NCBI GenBank assembly: GCA_910589635.1
Contig: CAJUTD010000035.1
Coordinates: 1-29,488, forward strand
Origin: an uncultured Lachnospiraceae bacterium
GTDB taxonomy: Bacteria > Bacillota > Clostridia > Lachnospirales > Lachnospiraceae
Length of the DNA stretch: 29,488 nt
Direction: 5' to 3'
The notes below the pieces were generated by a model. That model ran no database searches. It was not told where the DNA came from and saw nothing but the letters and a program-made list of their open reading frames with translations. A program made the translations under genes and the position numbers. This document shows, one piece after another, positions 1-9,052 of the stretch. Within the stretch, counting starts at the first letter, position 1. Each line of letters opens with the position of its first letter.

Positions 1-2728
1 TATTTACTGCGTAAACAGTAATCTTCGCCGTACCTTTCTTCTTACCTTTTACTTTACCCTTGGCGTCAACCGTAGCAATCTTGGTCTTACTGCTCTTGTA
101 TTTAAGTTCGCCGGCTGTATTCTTGGGCAGATTTACCTTAATCTGGGTTGTCTTGTTCTTCTTTATCGTTACTTTCTTCTTGCTCTTTAATATCAGTTTA
201 CTCGGAGCTGCCTTAACCGTAACCTTACATTTCAGAGTTACACCTTCCACCGTAGCGGAGATCGTTGCAGAACCTTTCTTCTTCGCAGTCACCTTACCGC
301 CGCTGACAGTCACATTCTTACTGCTGCTCTTCCAGGTAACTTTCTTCTTCGTACCGTTTACTTTCAGCGTATACTTCTCTTTTTCACCCAACGTATACTT
401 CGTCTTGCTCAGGCTGACAACTGTTACTTTACAAGTTGCTTTCTTGCCATTTGAACCGGTAGCTGTAATCGTTGCAGTTCCTGTCTTCTTAGCAGTTACC
501 TTGCCGCTGCTATTGACTGTTGCAACCTTAGTGTTGTCAGACTTCCATGTGACTGTTGCATTTGCCGGGACAACTGTTGCTTTCAAGGTAGCATTCTTGC
601 CCACTTCAATGCCAAGCGCTGTTTTGCTCAGTTTGATGCTGGGAACTACCGTCTGCGGAACAGTTACCTTGATCGGTACTTTCTTATGCTCTGCTGTAAT
701 TTCTTCTTCATATGTCATTTTAAGAATCGGCGTACCATCCGATGCCCAGTGTACACGTTTCAGACGTGCGTGACGGCAGGGATCCTCCAACGGCTGTCCA
801 TTGTAATGTAATGATTTCTCTCCATCCCATCCGCAATGCTGGTAATTGTGGGAAGTCGGCCTTGCATGATATACGAAAATCGCATTTCCATCCTTATCAA
901 CCGTAAAGGAGTTATGTCCCGGTCCTTCCTCTCCTTCCACGTCACGGGAAGTCAAAAGCGGATAGGGATTCTTTGTCCAGCTGCTGATATCAAGTAAATC
1001 TGCACCCTGGTCTGCTGTCATCATGCCGATTGCATATTCAGAACCGGTACCGGAAGCGGAGAAGCACATATAAATCTTGCCGTCTCTCTGCAATACGGTA
1101 GGTCCTTCATTTACCATATAGCGCACATTTTCCCAGCCATACTCCGGCGTTGTCAAACGCAGGATATTAGAATCAAGAACCCAAGGTTCGTCCATATTAA
1201 CCTTGGCAATATACAAATCTGAATTTCCAGCTGCTTTTGAAGCCCAAATTACATAAGGCGTTCCTGTGGAAGCATCCTCAAAATACGTCATATCCAGACA
1301 GAAATCCTTGGTAATCGCAGAAGTATCGCCAAGGCCTCCGCGCATCTGATAATCCTTCCACTTTGATTCCTGGGCGCCAAACTCAAGCCCTGTCTCGTAA
1401 GGATCCTGGTCGCCAGGTAATACCAATGCATGGCAATAGATATTATATAAGCTGCCATGGCTCTCGGTAAAGTATACAACCCAGTAATTGCCGACACGGT
1501 GAATTTCCGGCGCCCAGATATAACGATTGCCTTTCGCTACGTTTGCCCCCTGATTGTTCTCATATCCCTGATTGCCGACTTTCCAAATCGTCTTCTGTTC
1601 ACTTCTCTTCTGAAGCTCTTCCAAAGTTCTGCCTCTGCGCAACACAACACGGTCATAAGACTGCGGCTTATCTGTACCGTCAATAGCATCTCCATTTTCC
1701 GGGAAATAGGAACCTGTCATATAATAGTATCCCGTCAGCTCATCCCAATAGATATTGGGGTCAGCCATACCTTCCACAAATTTGGTGTTGTCAAAATATA
1801 CGGTACCTGTCGCTTCATCATAATTATCCAGCTCTGTATCGCTGTCATTTTCCGGATTATCTTCAGGCAGCGTGCTGCCATTGAGCTCTTTTAAGTTGTT
1901 GAGGTATTTTGTTTGGATTGCATTCGCATACAATGTGTATGTTCCCGGTTTAGAACCGTCCACCTCTCCCTCAATATTTGATAAATCAAGGTTGAATTTC
2001 TGTATGGAACCATCGCTGTAAGTAGCATTCGCACTTGAATACTGGCTGGTGATAAGATTCACTGCTTCCTGCTTGGATTTCGCTGTAACAGAAATATCTT
2101 CCCAACCGGTCTGTACTACAGTTCCCAGCTTGTTGACAATTTTTGTATACTCTTCTTCGGTCAGCTTGAGTGCATTACCCAGAGTAATTGTCGTATCATC
2201 CTCCAGAATATTTTTACCTCTGTACATCAGTGAAAACTTCGTTTTATCTAATGACGATTCTGTTCCATATTCTTCGGCGGAAGCTCCAAGGTTCTCATCG
2301 TAATAATGAACGCCGTCCGCAGAAGTAAACACATGATAACCATTTGACGATGTAGCGTCGGGCGCAATCACAGCAAAACCGTCGCCTCTCTTATAAACCT
2401 GTGGAGAAGTTACCTGCTTCGTGCCTTTCTTAGCATAAATTACACCGCCGTTATTATTCAGCACGTCAAATGTCTTGCCATCTTTGCTGACTGCCATATA
2501 GACGCTTCGCGTCTCCTGCGCCAAATTGTCAGTATTGGCATAAAAAGCCTTGGTGGTGGAATATACCGTCAGGTAATATCCCGGTTCCAAACTCTCGACA
2601 TCTGCGCCATAGACTGTGTCCACTGCTTCCACCGGAGCAGCCTGGCTGGTTACCGGTACGGCTGTTATCATCATCGCTGATGCCAACAGCACCGAAATGC
2701 CTGTCTTCAATAGTTGTTTTTTCTTCAT
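1..2728 (-). CDS. Secreted GH43 arabinosidase-type enzyme with Ig-like repeats (3' end outside window)
   Basis: The frame is open from the ATG at 2728 to the left edge (909 codons), so the C-terminus is missing. AGGAGGAAG lies just upstream of the start. Residues 1-31 are a Sec signal peptide ending at an Ala-rich site. Residues about 40-190 form an uncharacterised module also found in the next gene; about 190-300 look like a linker and Ig-like (Big_4-type) segment; about 315-670 are the GH43 five-bladed propeller with the Ala-Asp-Pro general base near 320, an IWAPEI strand near 404, a CLDMT aspartate near 479, and the NEGP general acid near 539. From about 690 on there are Lys/Thr-rich Big_2 Ig-like repeats, probably for wall or glycan binding. 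GH43 enzymes hydrolyse alpha-L-arabinofuranosyl or beta-xylosyl links; arabinan is inferred from the neighbours. It starts 35 bp after the stop of the upstream GH43 gene, so the two are likely co-transcribed. The exact substrate and bond are unknown. Confidence 0.88.
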   Translation of the reverse strand, partial: MKKKQLLKTGISVLLASAMMITAVPVTSQAAPVEAVDTVYGADVESLEPGYYLTVYSTTKAFYANTDNLAQETRSVYMAVSKDGKTFDVLNNNGGVIYAKKGTKQVTSPQVYKRGDGFAVIAPDATSSNGYHVFTSADGVHYYDENLGASAEEYGTESSLDKTKFSLMYRGKNILEDDTTITLGNALKLTEEEYTKIVNKLGTVVQTGWEDISVTAKSKQEAVNLITSQYSSANATYSDGSIQKFNLDLSNIEGEVDGSKPGTYTLYANAIQTKYLNNLKELNGSTLPEDNPENDSDTELDNYDEATGTVYFDNTKFVEGMADPNIYWDELTGYYYMTGSYFPENGDAIDGTDKPQSYDRVVLRRGRTLEELQKRSEQKTIWKVGNQGYENNQGANVAKGNRYIWAPEIHRVGNYWVVYFTESHGSLYNIYCHALVLPGDQDPYETGLEFGAQESKWKDYQMRGGLGDTSAITKDFCLDMTYFEDASTGTPYVIWASKAAGNSDLYIAKVNMDEPWVLDSNILRLTTPEYGWENVRYMVNEGPTVLQRDGKIYMCFSASGTGSEYAIGMMTADQGADLLDISSWTKNPYPLLTSRDVEGEEGPGHNSFTVDKDGNAIFVYHARPTSHNYQHCGWDGEKSLHYNGQPLEDPCRHARLKRVHWASDGTPILKMTYEEEITAEHKKVPIKVTVPQTVVPSIKLSKTALGIEVGKNATLKATVVPANATVTWKSDNTKVATVNSSGKVTAKKTGTATITATGSNGKKATCKVTVVSLSKTKYTLGEKEKYTLKVNGTKKKVTWKSSSKNVTVSGGKVTAKKKGSATISATVEGVTLKCKVTVKAAPSKLILKSKKKVTIKKNKTTQIKVNLPKNTAGELKYKSSKTKIATVDAKGKVKGKKKGTAKITVYAVN

Positions 2729-2763
2729 TTTCTTCCTCCTTTTTTACCTTTCCATTCATTAAT

Positions 2764-5700
2764 TTATTTAACTGTGAATGTAATTTTAGCGTTTTTCTTG
2801 TTGAACGTGGTAACCGTGATCGTTGCCTTACCCTTCTTCACTGCCTTTACTTTGCCTTTAGCGCTTACGGATGCCACTTTCTTATTGCTGCTCTTATATT
2901 TAATAGTGTTGCTTGCTGTGTTCTTAGGAAGTTTCACCTTAATCTGGAATGACTTCCCCTTCTTCAAAGTCTTTTTCTTCGCATTTAATGTAATCTTCTT
3001 AGGAGCCGGCTTCACCGTTACCGTGCATTTTGCTGATTTGCCGTCGGCCGTAGCTGTAATGGTTACTTTGGTCGCCTTATTCACCTTCTTGGCCGTAACT
3101 ACACCTTTTTGAGATACGGATGCTTTCTTACTGTTCGATGACCATTTGACTTTTTTGTTGGTAGCCTTGCTCGGCGTCACCGTCGCCTTCAAGGTGAATT
3201 TCTCACCGGAACCCAATGTTAAACTCTTTTTATTGAGCGTTACCTTACTTACCCTGGTGACAGATTTTACAGTAACCTTACACTTAGCTGTCTTACCGTC
3301 CGCAGCAGCTGCCGTTATAGTTGCTGTGCCGGCTGCTCTAGCTGTCACCTTTCCGCCCATGACTGTTGCCACTTTCGTATTGTCTGATTTCCATGTAACT
3401 GCCTTATCTGATGCATTCGCGGGGGATATGGTTGCTTTTAGTGTCTCGCTTCCCCCCACTGTCAGACTGAGGCTAGTTTTATTCAATGTAAGTCTGCTGA
3501 CCGGAACACGCACTTTAATCGTCGCTGTTACCGTTTTATTCTCCTCAGCCAATTCCTCTGCATAACTCATTTTTAGGATTGGCGTACCGTCAGATGCCCA
3601 ATGTACACGCTTAAGTCTTGCGTCGCGGCATGGGTCATAGAGGGAACCATCTTTTGCCCACGCACATTGCTTATCGTAACACTGCTGTCCTCTTGCATGG
3701 TATACAAAAATCGCGTTGCCGTCTTCATCAACGGTGAAAGAATTATGGCCTGGTCCGTATTCACCCGGCACATCCGAGGAGGTCAATACAGGATAACCCT
3801 GCTTCTCCCAGGCCTGGGCATCCAGTAAATCGTCGTCTTCATCAATGGACAGCAAGCCTACGCAATACTCCGGCCCGGTTCCTGCCGCTGAAAATGCCAC
3901 AAAAATTTTACCATTATTCTTAATCACAGAAGGTCCTTCGTTCACATTCTCTACCTGGCGTTCCCAGCTAAATTCAGGGATAGAAATCTTCACACTGTCA
4001 GAAATACAACGCCAAGGCTCATCCTTGTCAATCTCAGCGATAAACAGGGATGAATACTGATCTGTCTGTGGCCAGATCACATACCAACGTCCCTGATGTT
4101 CAAATACGGTCATATCCAGGGAGAAGTCTGTAAATGCTTTCTTGTCTGTGCTGTTTGCCTGCATAATGCCCATTGCCTGCCAGCTTGCCGGATTCATGAT
4201 ATCCTCCGAATTCGTGCATTTTAACACATGAGGACGGATTCCCCAGGGACTGCCGCTATTGACGCTGGAAGTATAGAACACGTAATATTGCTCATCCACC
4301 AGACGAATCTCAGGCGCCCAGATATAACGGTACTCATCGTTTGAATCATCGCAATCCCAAATAGTAATTTCTTCAGCATCTGCAAGACCATTGATTGTCT
4401 CTGCACGCCGCAACACTACCTTATCATAACCATCCCTGTCACTGCCGCCACACATTGGGTAAGACGCAGTAAAATAATAATAGCCGTCATTGCCTTTTAA
4501 GATACAGGGGTCTGCGCGCTGCTGAATAAATGGATTGGCATATTGGGTCTGCTGTATGGTTCCTTTCACCTGGTAAGTTCCTGCTTTTGACAAATCCATC
4601 TGGGCAATATCTTGCTGGTTCCAAACAACCTTCATATCGGTAACTGAACCGTCATTGTAATCTGCTTTTACTGTCTGTGGAAGCAGGGAAGCTGCACTTG
4701 ACGTTTGTCCCGGCTTCACCTCTATCTGCGGCGCTCGGATTCCAGTATTCCTTACTATATCCAGCTTACCAACCACACGCTGGTATTCACTTTTGCTAAT
4801 GCGCATTACATTGCCTACTGAGGCTCCTTCCGGCGGCGTACAGCCATCGCCTAATGTTTCCTTCACATAATTGGCTTCCTGCACGTTTGCTGCGGTTGCA
4901 AAATCTGTAGTAACTGCTCTATAAGTTTTACTTCCGCTCTTCCAGAAAATCTCATAGGAGACCGCCCCCTGTTCGGAGACCGCATTCACTTGCAAATCGC
5001 CCGATACGTCATGGCCAAGCTCCAACTTTCTCTCATTCGTAAAATGAATCAAATCAACAGAATCAAATACATAAATATACTTCTGCGTGGAAGTGTTCCT
5101 GGCAACCATCCCATATGTTCCATCTGCCTTGCGGAATATATAGATAGACTGTAATCCATTGGGGTTAGAATTCTTGTTTCCTCCCTGGTTATTGGCGAAG
5201 CAGATACCCGTGTTGGAATTCAATGCCGTATACGCCTTGCCATCCACACTGTAAGCCAGGTGCAGACTGTTGCCAAGATCTGCTCTTTCCTTGGTATTCG
5301 TATATGCCATGAGGTAAGCGTAATCTTCTTCCCCACGCACCATAATATCAAAACTCTTCTCTGCGCTGAAATTATCGCTGCCATTCTTATATGTAATAAC
5401 CGCTTTCAGAGTCAATCTCACGTCCGCATTGTCCGTAGCAGAACGCTTCACTTTTGCCGTGATCTTGCCTGACGTTGTTACGATTTCCATTGCATTTGTA
5501 TTACTGCTGCTCCATGCAATATTCGTATTAGCGCCAAGCGCATTCGGCAGTTCAAAATCACTTGAAACAAAGAATGTTCCAAGGCTGAATTCTTTCACAC
5601 GATTGTTAAATTGCTCCTGCATAGATACCGCCGGAACCTTTAAAACAAATTCTTTCGTGTCTGATTTGCCACCGACAGCAATTGTTGCTGTCAAGGTCAC

Positions 5701-6687
5701 ATCGGCATCTGTGTCTGTGGGGACATTTACTTTCCCATCTGTAGAAATCACTTCAGGTTTGCTACTCTCCCATGTGATACGAGTGCCTTTCGCCCCTTCT
5801 GTGGGAAGCGACAAATCCCTTGTAACAGTACTGTCCAATACAAGAGCGCTCTTCACTTCCGCAATGGCTGTGGCAGCCACGGTTTCTTTATTCAATGCCG
5901 GTGGCATATCACTGTAATACTCTTCCCAGACTTCCGCCTGCGAGAGTGCCTGATCATATACCCGCACACCGTAGACGCCGCCTTTGTAGAACTTATCATT
6001 ATATGCAGAACGCCCGATACAACCAACAAGACCGGTGCCAAAATCAGTTGTCGTCTTGCTCTTAGTGTTATTGCAGACTTCCACGCCATTGTAGTACCCG
6101 ATTATCTTATCTGGCGTAATTACAGTTGTATATAGACCCCAATCTGCACTGGTCTTAGTGCTGGAAACCGGTGTCTCTGTACTGTACGGCGTGCTGGCAT
6201 TATCACCGTTGGTCCACACACTTTTAAAATATTCACTGGGGTTCATCGGGTTTAAAATCCAGTAATGCAGAGGCATATCCGAGCTCCCCCCGCCCAAATG
6301 CTTAGTCGTTTTACCGAAATACATTGCTGAATAATCGCCCTTGCCGGTAGCATTCTTCAGCCAAATCGAGATTGTCAGAGTATCCCTATTCTCAAACAAT
6401 CTGCCCGGTATTGATACATAGGCTGCATTGGAGCCTGCCGCACCGCCTGGAAGCGTCAGCACACCATCTGAAACAGCCGCCCCTTCTCCCACCAGGGCAG
6501 CATCATATCCATTTCCGGTAGTATCCGCGATTGCCTTGTCTGTGACATCACTATCCTCAAAGCGGTACTCCGCAAGCAGACTTCCCACTTCCGCTGCCCT
6601 CGCCACTTCTACCGAAGATAACGGCACCATGGTGGCAATCATGACAAAGCTCAACATTAGCGCCAAACATCGTCTCAAATGCTTCAC
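2764..6687 (-). CDS. Large secreted GH43 glycosidase with LamG and Ig-like modules
   Basis: I place the start at the GTG at 6687 because AGGAGGAGG lies 5-6 bases upstream and a signal peptide (residues 1-31, ending ARA) follows directly; an upstream ATG at 6735 would add 16 charged residues before it. The product is 1307 residues. Order seen: LamG/concanavalin-like domain about 33-268; two atrophied Ig-like domains about 270-450 (pattern ITWESSKPEVIS, IAWSSSN); a module about 452-640 shared with the neighbouring GH43; a Big_4-like domain about 650-715; GH43 propeller about 720-1040 with RADPC near 724, IWAPEI near 790, SLDMT near 856 and NEGP near 916; three Big_2 repeats to the C-terminus, very Lys-rich, without a sortase motif. 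Family knowledge points to an alpha-L-arabinofuranosidase or xylosidase acting outside the cell; the LamG domain may bind the polymer. It heads a two-gene unit with the partial GH43 downstream and has its own promoter. Confidence 0.9.
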   Translation of the reverse strand: MKHLRRCLALMLSFVMIATMVPLSSVEVARAAEVGSLLAEYRFEDSDVTDKAIADTTGNGYDAALVGEGAAVSDGVLTLPGGAAGSNAAYVSIPGRLFENRDTLTISIWLKNATGKGDYSAMYFGKTTKHLGGGSSDMPLHYWILNPMNPSEYFKSVWTNGDNASTPYSTETPVSSTKTSADWGLYTTVITPDKIIGYYNGVEVCNNTKSKTTTDFGTGLVGCIGRSAYNDKFYKGGVYGVRVYDQALSQAEVWEEYYSDMPPALNKETVAATAIAEVKSALVLDSTVTRDLSLPTEGAKGTRITWESSKPEVISTDGKVNVPTDTDADVTLTATIAVGGKSDTKEFVLKVPAVSMQEQFNNRVKEFSLGTFFVSSDFELPNALGANTNIAWSSSNTNAMEIVTTSGKITAKVKRSATDNADVRLTLKAVITYKNGSDNFSAEKSFDIMVRGEEDYAYLMAYTNTKERADLGNSLHLAYSVDGKAYTALNSNTGICFANNQGGNKNSNPNGLQSIYIFRKADGTYGMVARNTSTQKYIYVFDSVDLIHFTNERKLELGHDVSGDLQVNAVSEQGAVSYEIFWKSGSKTYRAVTTDFATAANVQEANYVKETLGDGCTPPEGASVGNVMRISKSEYQRVVGKLDIVRNTGIRAPQIEVKPGQTSSAASLLPQTVKADYNDGSVTDMKVVWNQQDIAQMDLSKAGTYQVKGTIQQTQYANPFIQQRADPCILKGNDGYYYFTASYPMCGGSDRDGYDKVVLRRAETINGLADAEEITIWDCDDSNDEYRYIWAPEIRLVDEQYYVFYTSSVNSGSPWGIRPHVLKCTNSEDIMNPASWQAMGIMQANSTDKKAFTDFSLDMTVFEHQGRWYVIWPQTDQYSSLFIAEIDKDEPWRCISDSVKISIPEFSWERQVENVNEGPSVIKNNGKIFVAFSAAGTGPEYCVGLLSIDEDDDLLDAQAWEKQGYPVLTSSDVPGEYGPGHNSFTVDEDGNAIFVYHARGQQCYDKQCAWAKDGSLYDPCRDARLKRVHWASDGTPILKMSYAEELAEENKTVTATIKVRVPVSRLTLNKTSLSLTVGGSETLKATISPANASDKAVTWKSDNTKVATVMGGKVTARAAGTATITAAAADGKTAKCKVTVKSVTRVSKVTLNKKSLTLGSGEKFTLKATVTPSKATNKKVKWSSNSKKASVSQKGVVTAKKVNKATKVTITATADGKSAKCTVTVKPAPKKITLNAKKKTLKKGKSFQIKVKLPKNTASNTIKYKSSNKKVASVSAKGKVKAVKKGKATITVTTFNKKNAKITFTVK

Positions 6688-6746
6688 AATATCCTCCTCC
6701 TTCTTTATAAATTCTTCTCTGCAAAATTTGCACAAAAGATATTATT

Positions 6747-6775
6747 ATTGTACATAATTTCTCTGCAAAAAGCAA
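6747..6775 (-). promoter_or_regulatory. Predicted promoter of the GH43 pair
   Basis: On the minus strand a -35-like TTGCTT (6775-6770) and a -10 TACAAT (6752-6747) are separated by 17 bases, giving a start near 6740 and a leader of about 50 bases before the GTG. The -35 is weak (only TTG matches well). The 12-mer TTGTACATAATT (plus strand 6748-6759) overlaps the -10 and recurs in the ytfQ-araR control region, and an AT-rich ATTTG-containing segment at 6726-6740 lies at the presumed start site. Repression at this promoter is therefore plausible but inferred. Confidence 0.5.
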
Positions 6776-6848
6776 CAAATATTCAGACGAAATTTCTACA
6801 TATCATAAAATTTTGCTATGGCCATGTAACGCATTCCCATACAGTTTT

Positions 6849-6882
6849 AAAAGGCCCACACCAATATTGGCGTGGACCTTTT
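6849..6882 (-). terminator. Rho-independent terminator of the ABC importer operon
   Basis: A 15-bp inverted repeat (plus strand AAAAGGCCCACACCA / TGGCGTGGACCTTTT, with only G-U wobble mismatches) with a 4-base ATAT loop is followed on the minus strand by TTTT. It begins 35 bases after the yjfF stop codon and separates the importer from the GH43 promoter. Confidence 0.9.
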
Positions 6883-6916
6883 ATGTAATTTCATGATAAA
6901 AATAATTTCCAAACGA

Positions 6917-7963
6917 TTATGCTTTCTTCTTACGTGCCATAACCACACTCTGTACAACCAGGAACAGACAAAGCATAGCTGCTCGGGTAATACCAACCCA
7001 CCATGCTTCTCCGAGACCTGCCGCAGATACGATCTGCAAAATTGTACCCAGAGTCATTACACCGAAAAGTGTACCTGCAATGTTACCAACACCACCGGTC
7101 AGCATCGTACCACCGATGATTGAAGATGCAATTGCGTCCATCTCGGCGCCCATCGCATGAGATGGGGAACCCGAACCAACATGGAGGAAATATACATATC
7201 CGCCGATTCCAGCCAACAGTCCGCAAATCAAGTGGGAAAGGAATCTGGTTCTCTTTACGTTAATCCCAAGCATTAACGCACTCTGACGGTTTCCGCCGAC
7301 TGCATAGAAGGAACGCCCAAGCTTTGTCCATCTGAGCAGGCAGAACATAATTACTACTACAATAAGAGCAACCACTACACCAATCTCAACATAGGCGTTA
7401 ATATACTCACCCTTTCTGTTGGCAGAACCGAGACCCGGTATGATAACACGAGCCATTTTCAGGTTTGTAAACGCTTCATTTGCCACATTGAAAGGTTTAG
7501 TATTAACAATTGTTGTCATACCACGGGCAAAGAACATACCTGCCAGAGTGACAATAAACGGCTGGATATCAAGATAGGCAACCAAGAATCCCTGGAAAGC
7601 TCCAAATGCAAGACCAATTGCCAACGCAACCAGTATAGACACGAATACATTGCCGCCCATATGATCCAAATATACTGCACAGCACATACTTACCAACGCT
7701 GTAACACCACCAACAGAGATATCAATTCCACCGGTAATCATAACTAAACTCAGTCCACAAGCAAGAATAATCAAAGCCGCATTCGTGTTCAAAAGATTAA
7801 AGAACTGCTGAGGCTTTAAAAATCCTCCACCCTGGAAGATCATAGCGCCGATATACATCAGGAAGAAAATCACAATAGTAATCGTAAGGAGTAGATTCGT
7901 GTCGGTAAGATTATTCATTTTTGCAAGAAAACCACCGGACGCTTTTGTTTTATTATTTGACAT
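6917..7963 (-). CDS. yjfF: Sugar ABC transporter permease, YjfF type
   Basis: The product (348 residues) is a polytopic inner-membrane permease of the ribose/galactofuranose (BPD_transp_2) family. It carries the family signature GGIDISVGG near residue 65, VTLAGMFFARG, and the near-identical YjfF stretch MDAIASSIIGGT followed by GGVGNIAGTLFGV. I use the ATG at 7963: AAGGAGG lies 9 bases upstream, while a TTG at 7972 has no site and would lie inside the previous gene. The start follows the ytfT stop by one base, so translation is probably coupled. In E. coli the YtfQ-YtfR-YtfT-YjfF system imports galactofuranose; next to arabinanases the likely cargo here is arabinofuranose or short arabino-oligosaccharides (inference). 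Last gene of the operon, followed by a terminator. Confidence 0.92.
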   Translation of the reverse strand: MSNNKTKASGGFLAKMNNLTDTNLLLTITIVIFFLMYIGAMIFQGGGFLKPQQFFNLLNTNAALIILACGLSLVMITGGIDISVGGVTALVSMCCAVYLDHMGGNVFVSILVALAIGLAFGAFQGFLVAYLDIQPFIVTLAGMFFARGMTTIVNTKPFNVANEAFTNLKMARVIIPGLGSANRKGEYINAYVEIGVVVALIVVVIMFCLLRWTKLGRSFYAVGGNRQSALMLGINVKRTRFLSHLICGLLAGIGGYVYFLHVGSGSPSHAMGAEMDAIASSIIGGTMLTGGVGNIAGTLFGVMTLGTILQIVSAAGLGEAWWVGITRAAMLCLFLVVQSVVMARKKKA

Positions 7964-7964
7964 A

Positions 7965-9050
7965 CTAAGCAACCTCCTTAACCTTGAATTTCTTCGTCAT
8001 ATTGCCAAACCATTCCTTTACGGTAGGCGCGCTGATGACAACCAGAATAATTACAACAACAGCCTTATATGCTGGAAGCGCATCCGCTGATACCTTAAAC
8101 TTGTAAAGAGTGGTTGTAAGGAACTGGATAACATAAGCTCCAAAAATAGAGGCAGCCATATTAAATTTACCGCCGCTCAATGCGTTACCGCCAAGAGCAA
8201 CTGCAAGGATGGCATCCATTTCAATATCCTTCGCAATAACGGAATAGTTAATCGTTGAGATACGGCTAACTTTAATCAGTCCAACAACAGCAACGCACAA
8301 CCCAAGAACTACGAAAGAAATAATCTTAATCAGCTGCGGATTCAAACCGTTCAGCTTAGAAGAACTCTCATTGATACCAACAGCCTGCGTATATAATCCG
8401 AGGTTTGTGAACTTTAACACCAGGAAAATAACAATAACGCAAATGACCGCAATAAAGAACGGTGTCGGAATTGGAACTCCCGGTATGAATCCACCAAAAT
8501 AGCTGAGGGTCGGATCAGTGATAACAGGAAGTTCATTGTTGTTAATCCATGCTGCGATAGAACGTCCGGCCGTGTACAGAATCAAGGTTGCAATCATTGG
8601 CTGTATCTTGAAATAAGCAACCAGCACACCGTTGAATGCACCAAACAACATAGCAACAACACAGCTTGCCAAAAATGCCACGATAATCGGGGCTGCAAGT
8701 TCCTCAGGACGTGAATTACCGCCGCAGAGTATACGCAAGAGCACACTGCCGGCAATTGCCACAGCCGCACCCACACTGATATCCTGTCCGCCGGAAGCAG
8801 CAGTAACCAGCGTCATGCCGATTGCAAGAATAGCCAGCTCGGAACCACTGTCTAAGATTGTAATCAGATAACCGGACAAAACAGGATTGCCAGCGCTGTT
8901 CTCACCAAGTGAAATCCTGAAGAAACCTGGATCCGCAATCAAGTTAAAGACTGCAAGGAGAGCCAATGCAAGCAATGGGATAAACATCTGATGCCTAACC
9001 ATTTTCATAAGAATATTCTCATTTGATTTTTTAACTTCATTTTTCTGCAT
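7965..9050 (-). CDS. ytfT: Sugar ABC transporter permease, YtfT type
   Basis: This 361-residue membrane protein is the first of two different permeases, expected to form a heterodimeric channel with YjfF. Features: a cytoplasmic N-terminus of about 25 residues, then multiple hydrophobic segments, the family motif GGQDISVGA near residue 90, YFKIQPMIATLILYTAGRS, and EMDAILAVALGGNALSGG. It starts two bases after the stop of the ATPase gene, and GGAGGTGA at the end of that gene serves as its ribosome site. Gene order matches E. coli ytfQ-ytfR-ytfT-yjfF exactly. About 20 residues longer than the E. coli protein, mostly in the N-terminus. Confidence 0.9.
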   Translation of the reverse strand: MQKNEVKKSNENILMKMVRHQMFIPLLALALLAVFNLIADPGFFRISLGENSAGNPVLSGYLITILDSGSELAILAIGMTLVTAASGGQDISVGAAVAIAGSVLLRILCGGNSRPEELAAPIIVAFLASCVVAMLFGAFNGVLVAYFKIQPMIATLILYTAGRSIAAWINNNELPVITDPTLSYFGGFIPGVPIPTPFFIAVICVIVIFLVLKFTNLGLYTQAVGINESSSKLNGLNPQLIKIISFVVLGLCVAVVGLIKVSRISTINYSVIAKDIEMDAILAVALGGNALSGGKFNMAASIFGAYVIQFLTTTLYKFKVSADALPAYKAVVVIILVVISAPTVKEWFGNMTKKFKVKEVA

Positions 9051-9052
9051 TA

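Noticed and set aside
60..773. Long plus-strand frame opposite the Ig-like repeats of the first GH43 gene; similar long ones at 2714-3112, 5429-5917, 9719-10483 and 14752-15351
   Set aside because: They lie antisense to well-recognised genes, lack family motifs and ribosome sites, and arise from codon bias on the opposite strand.
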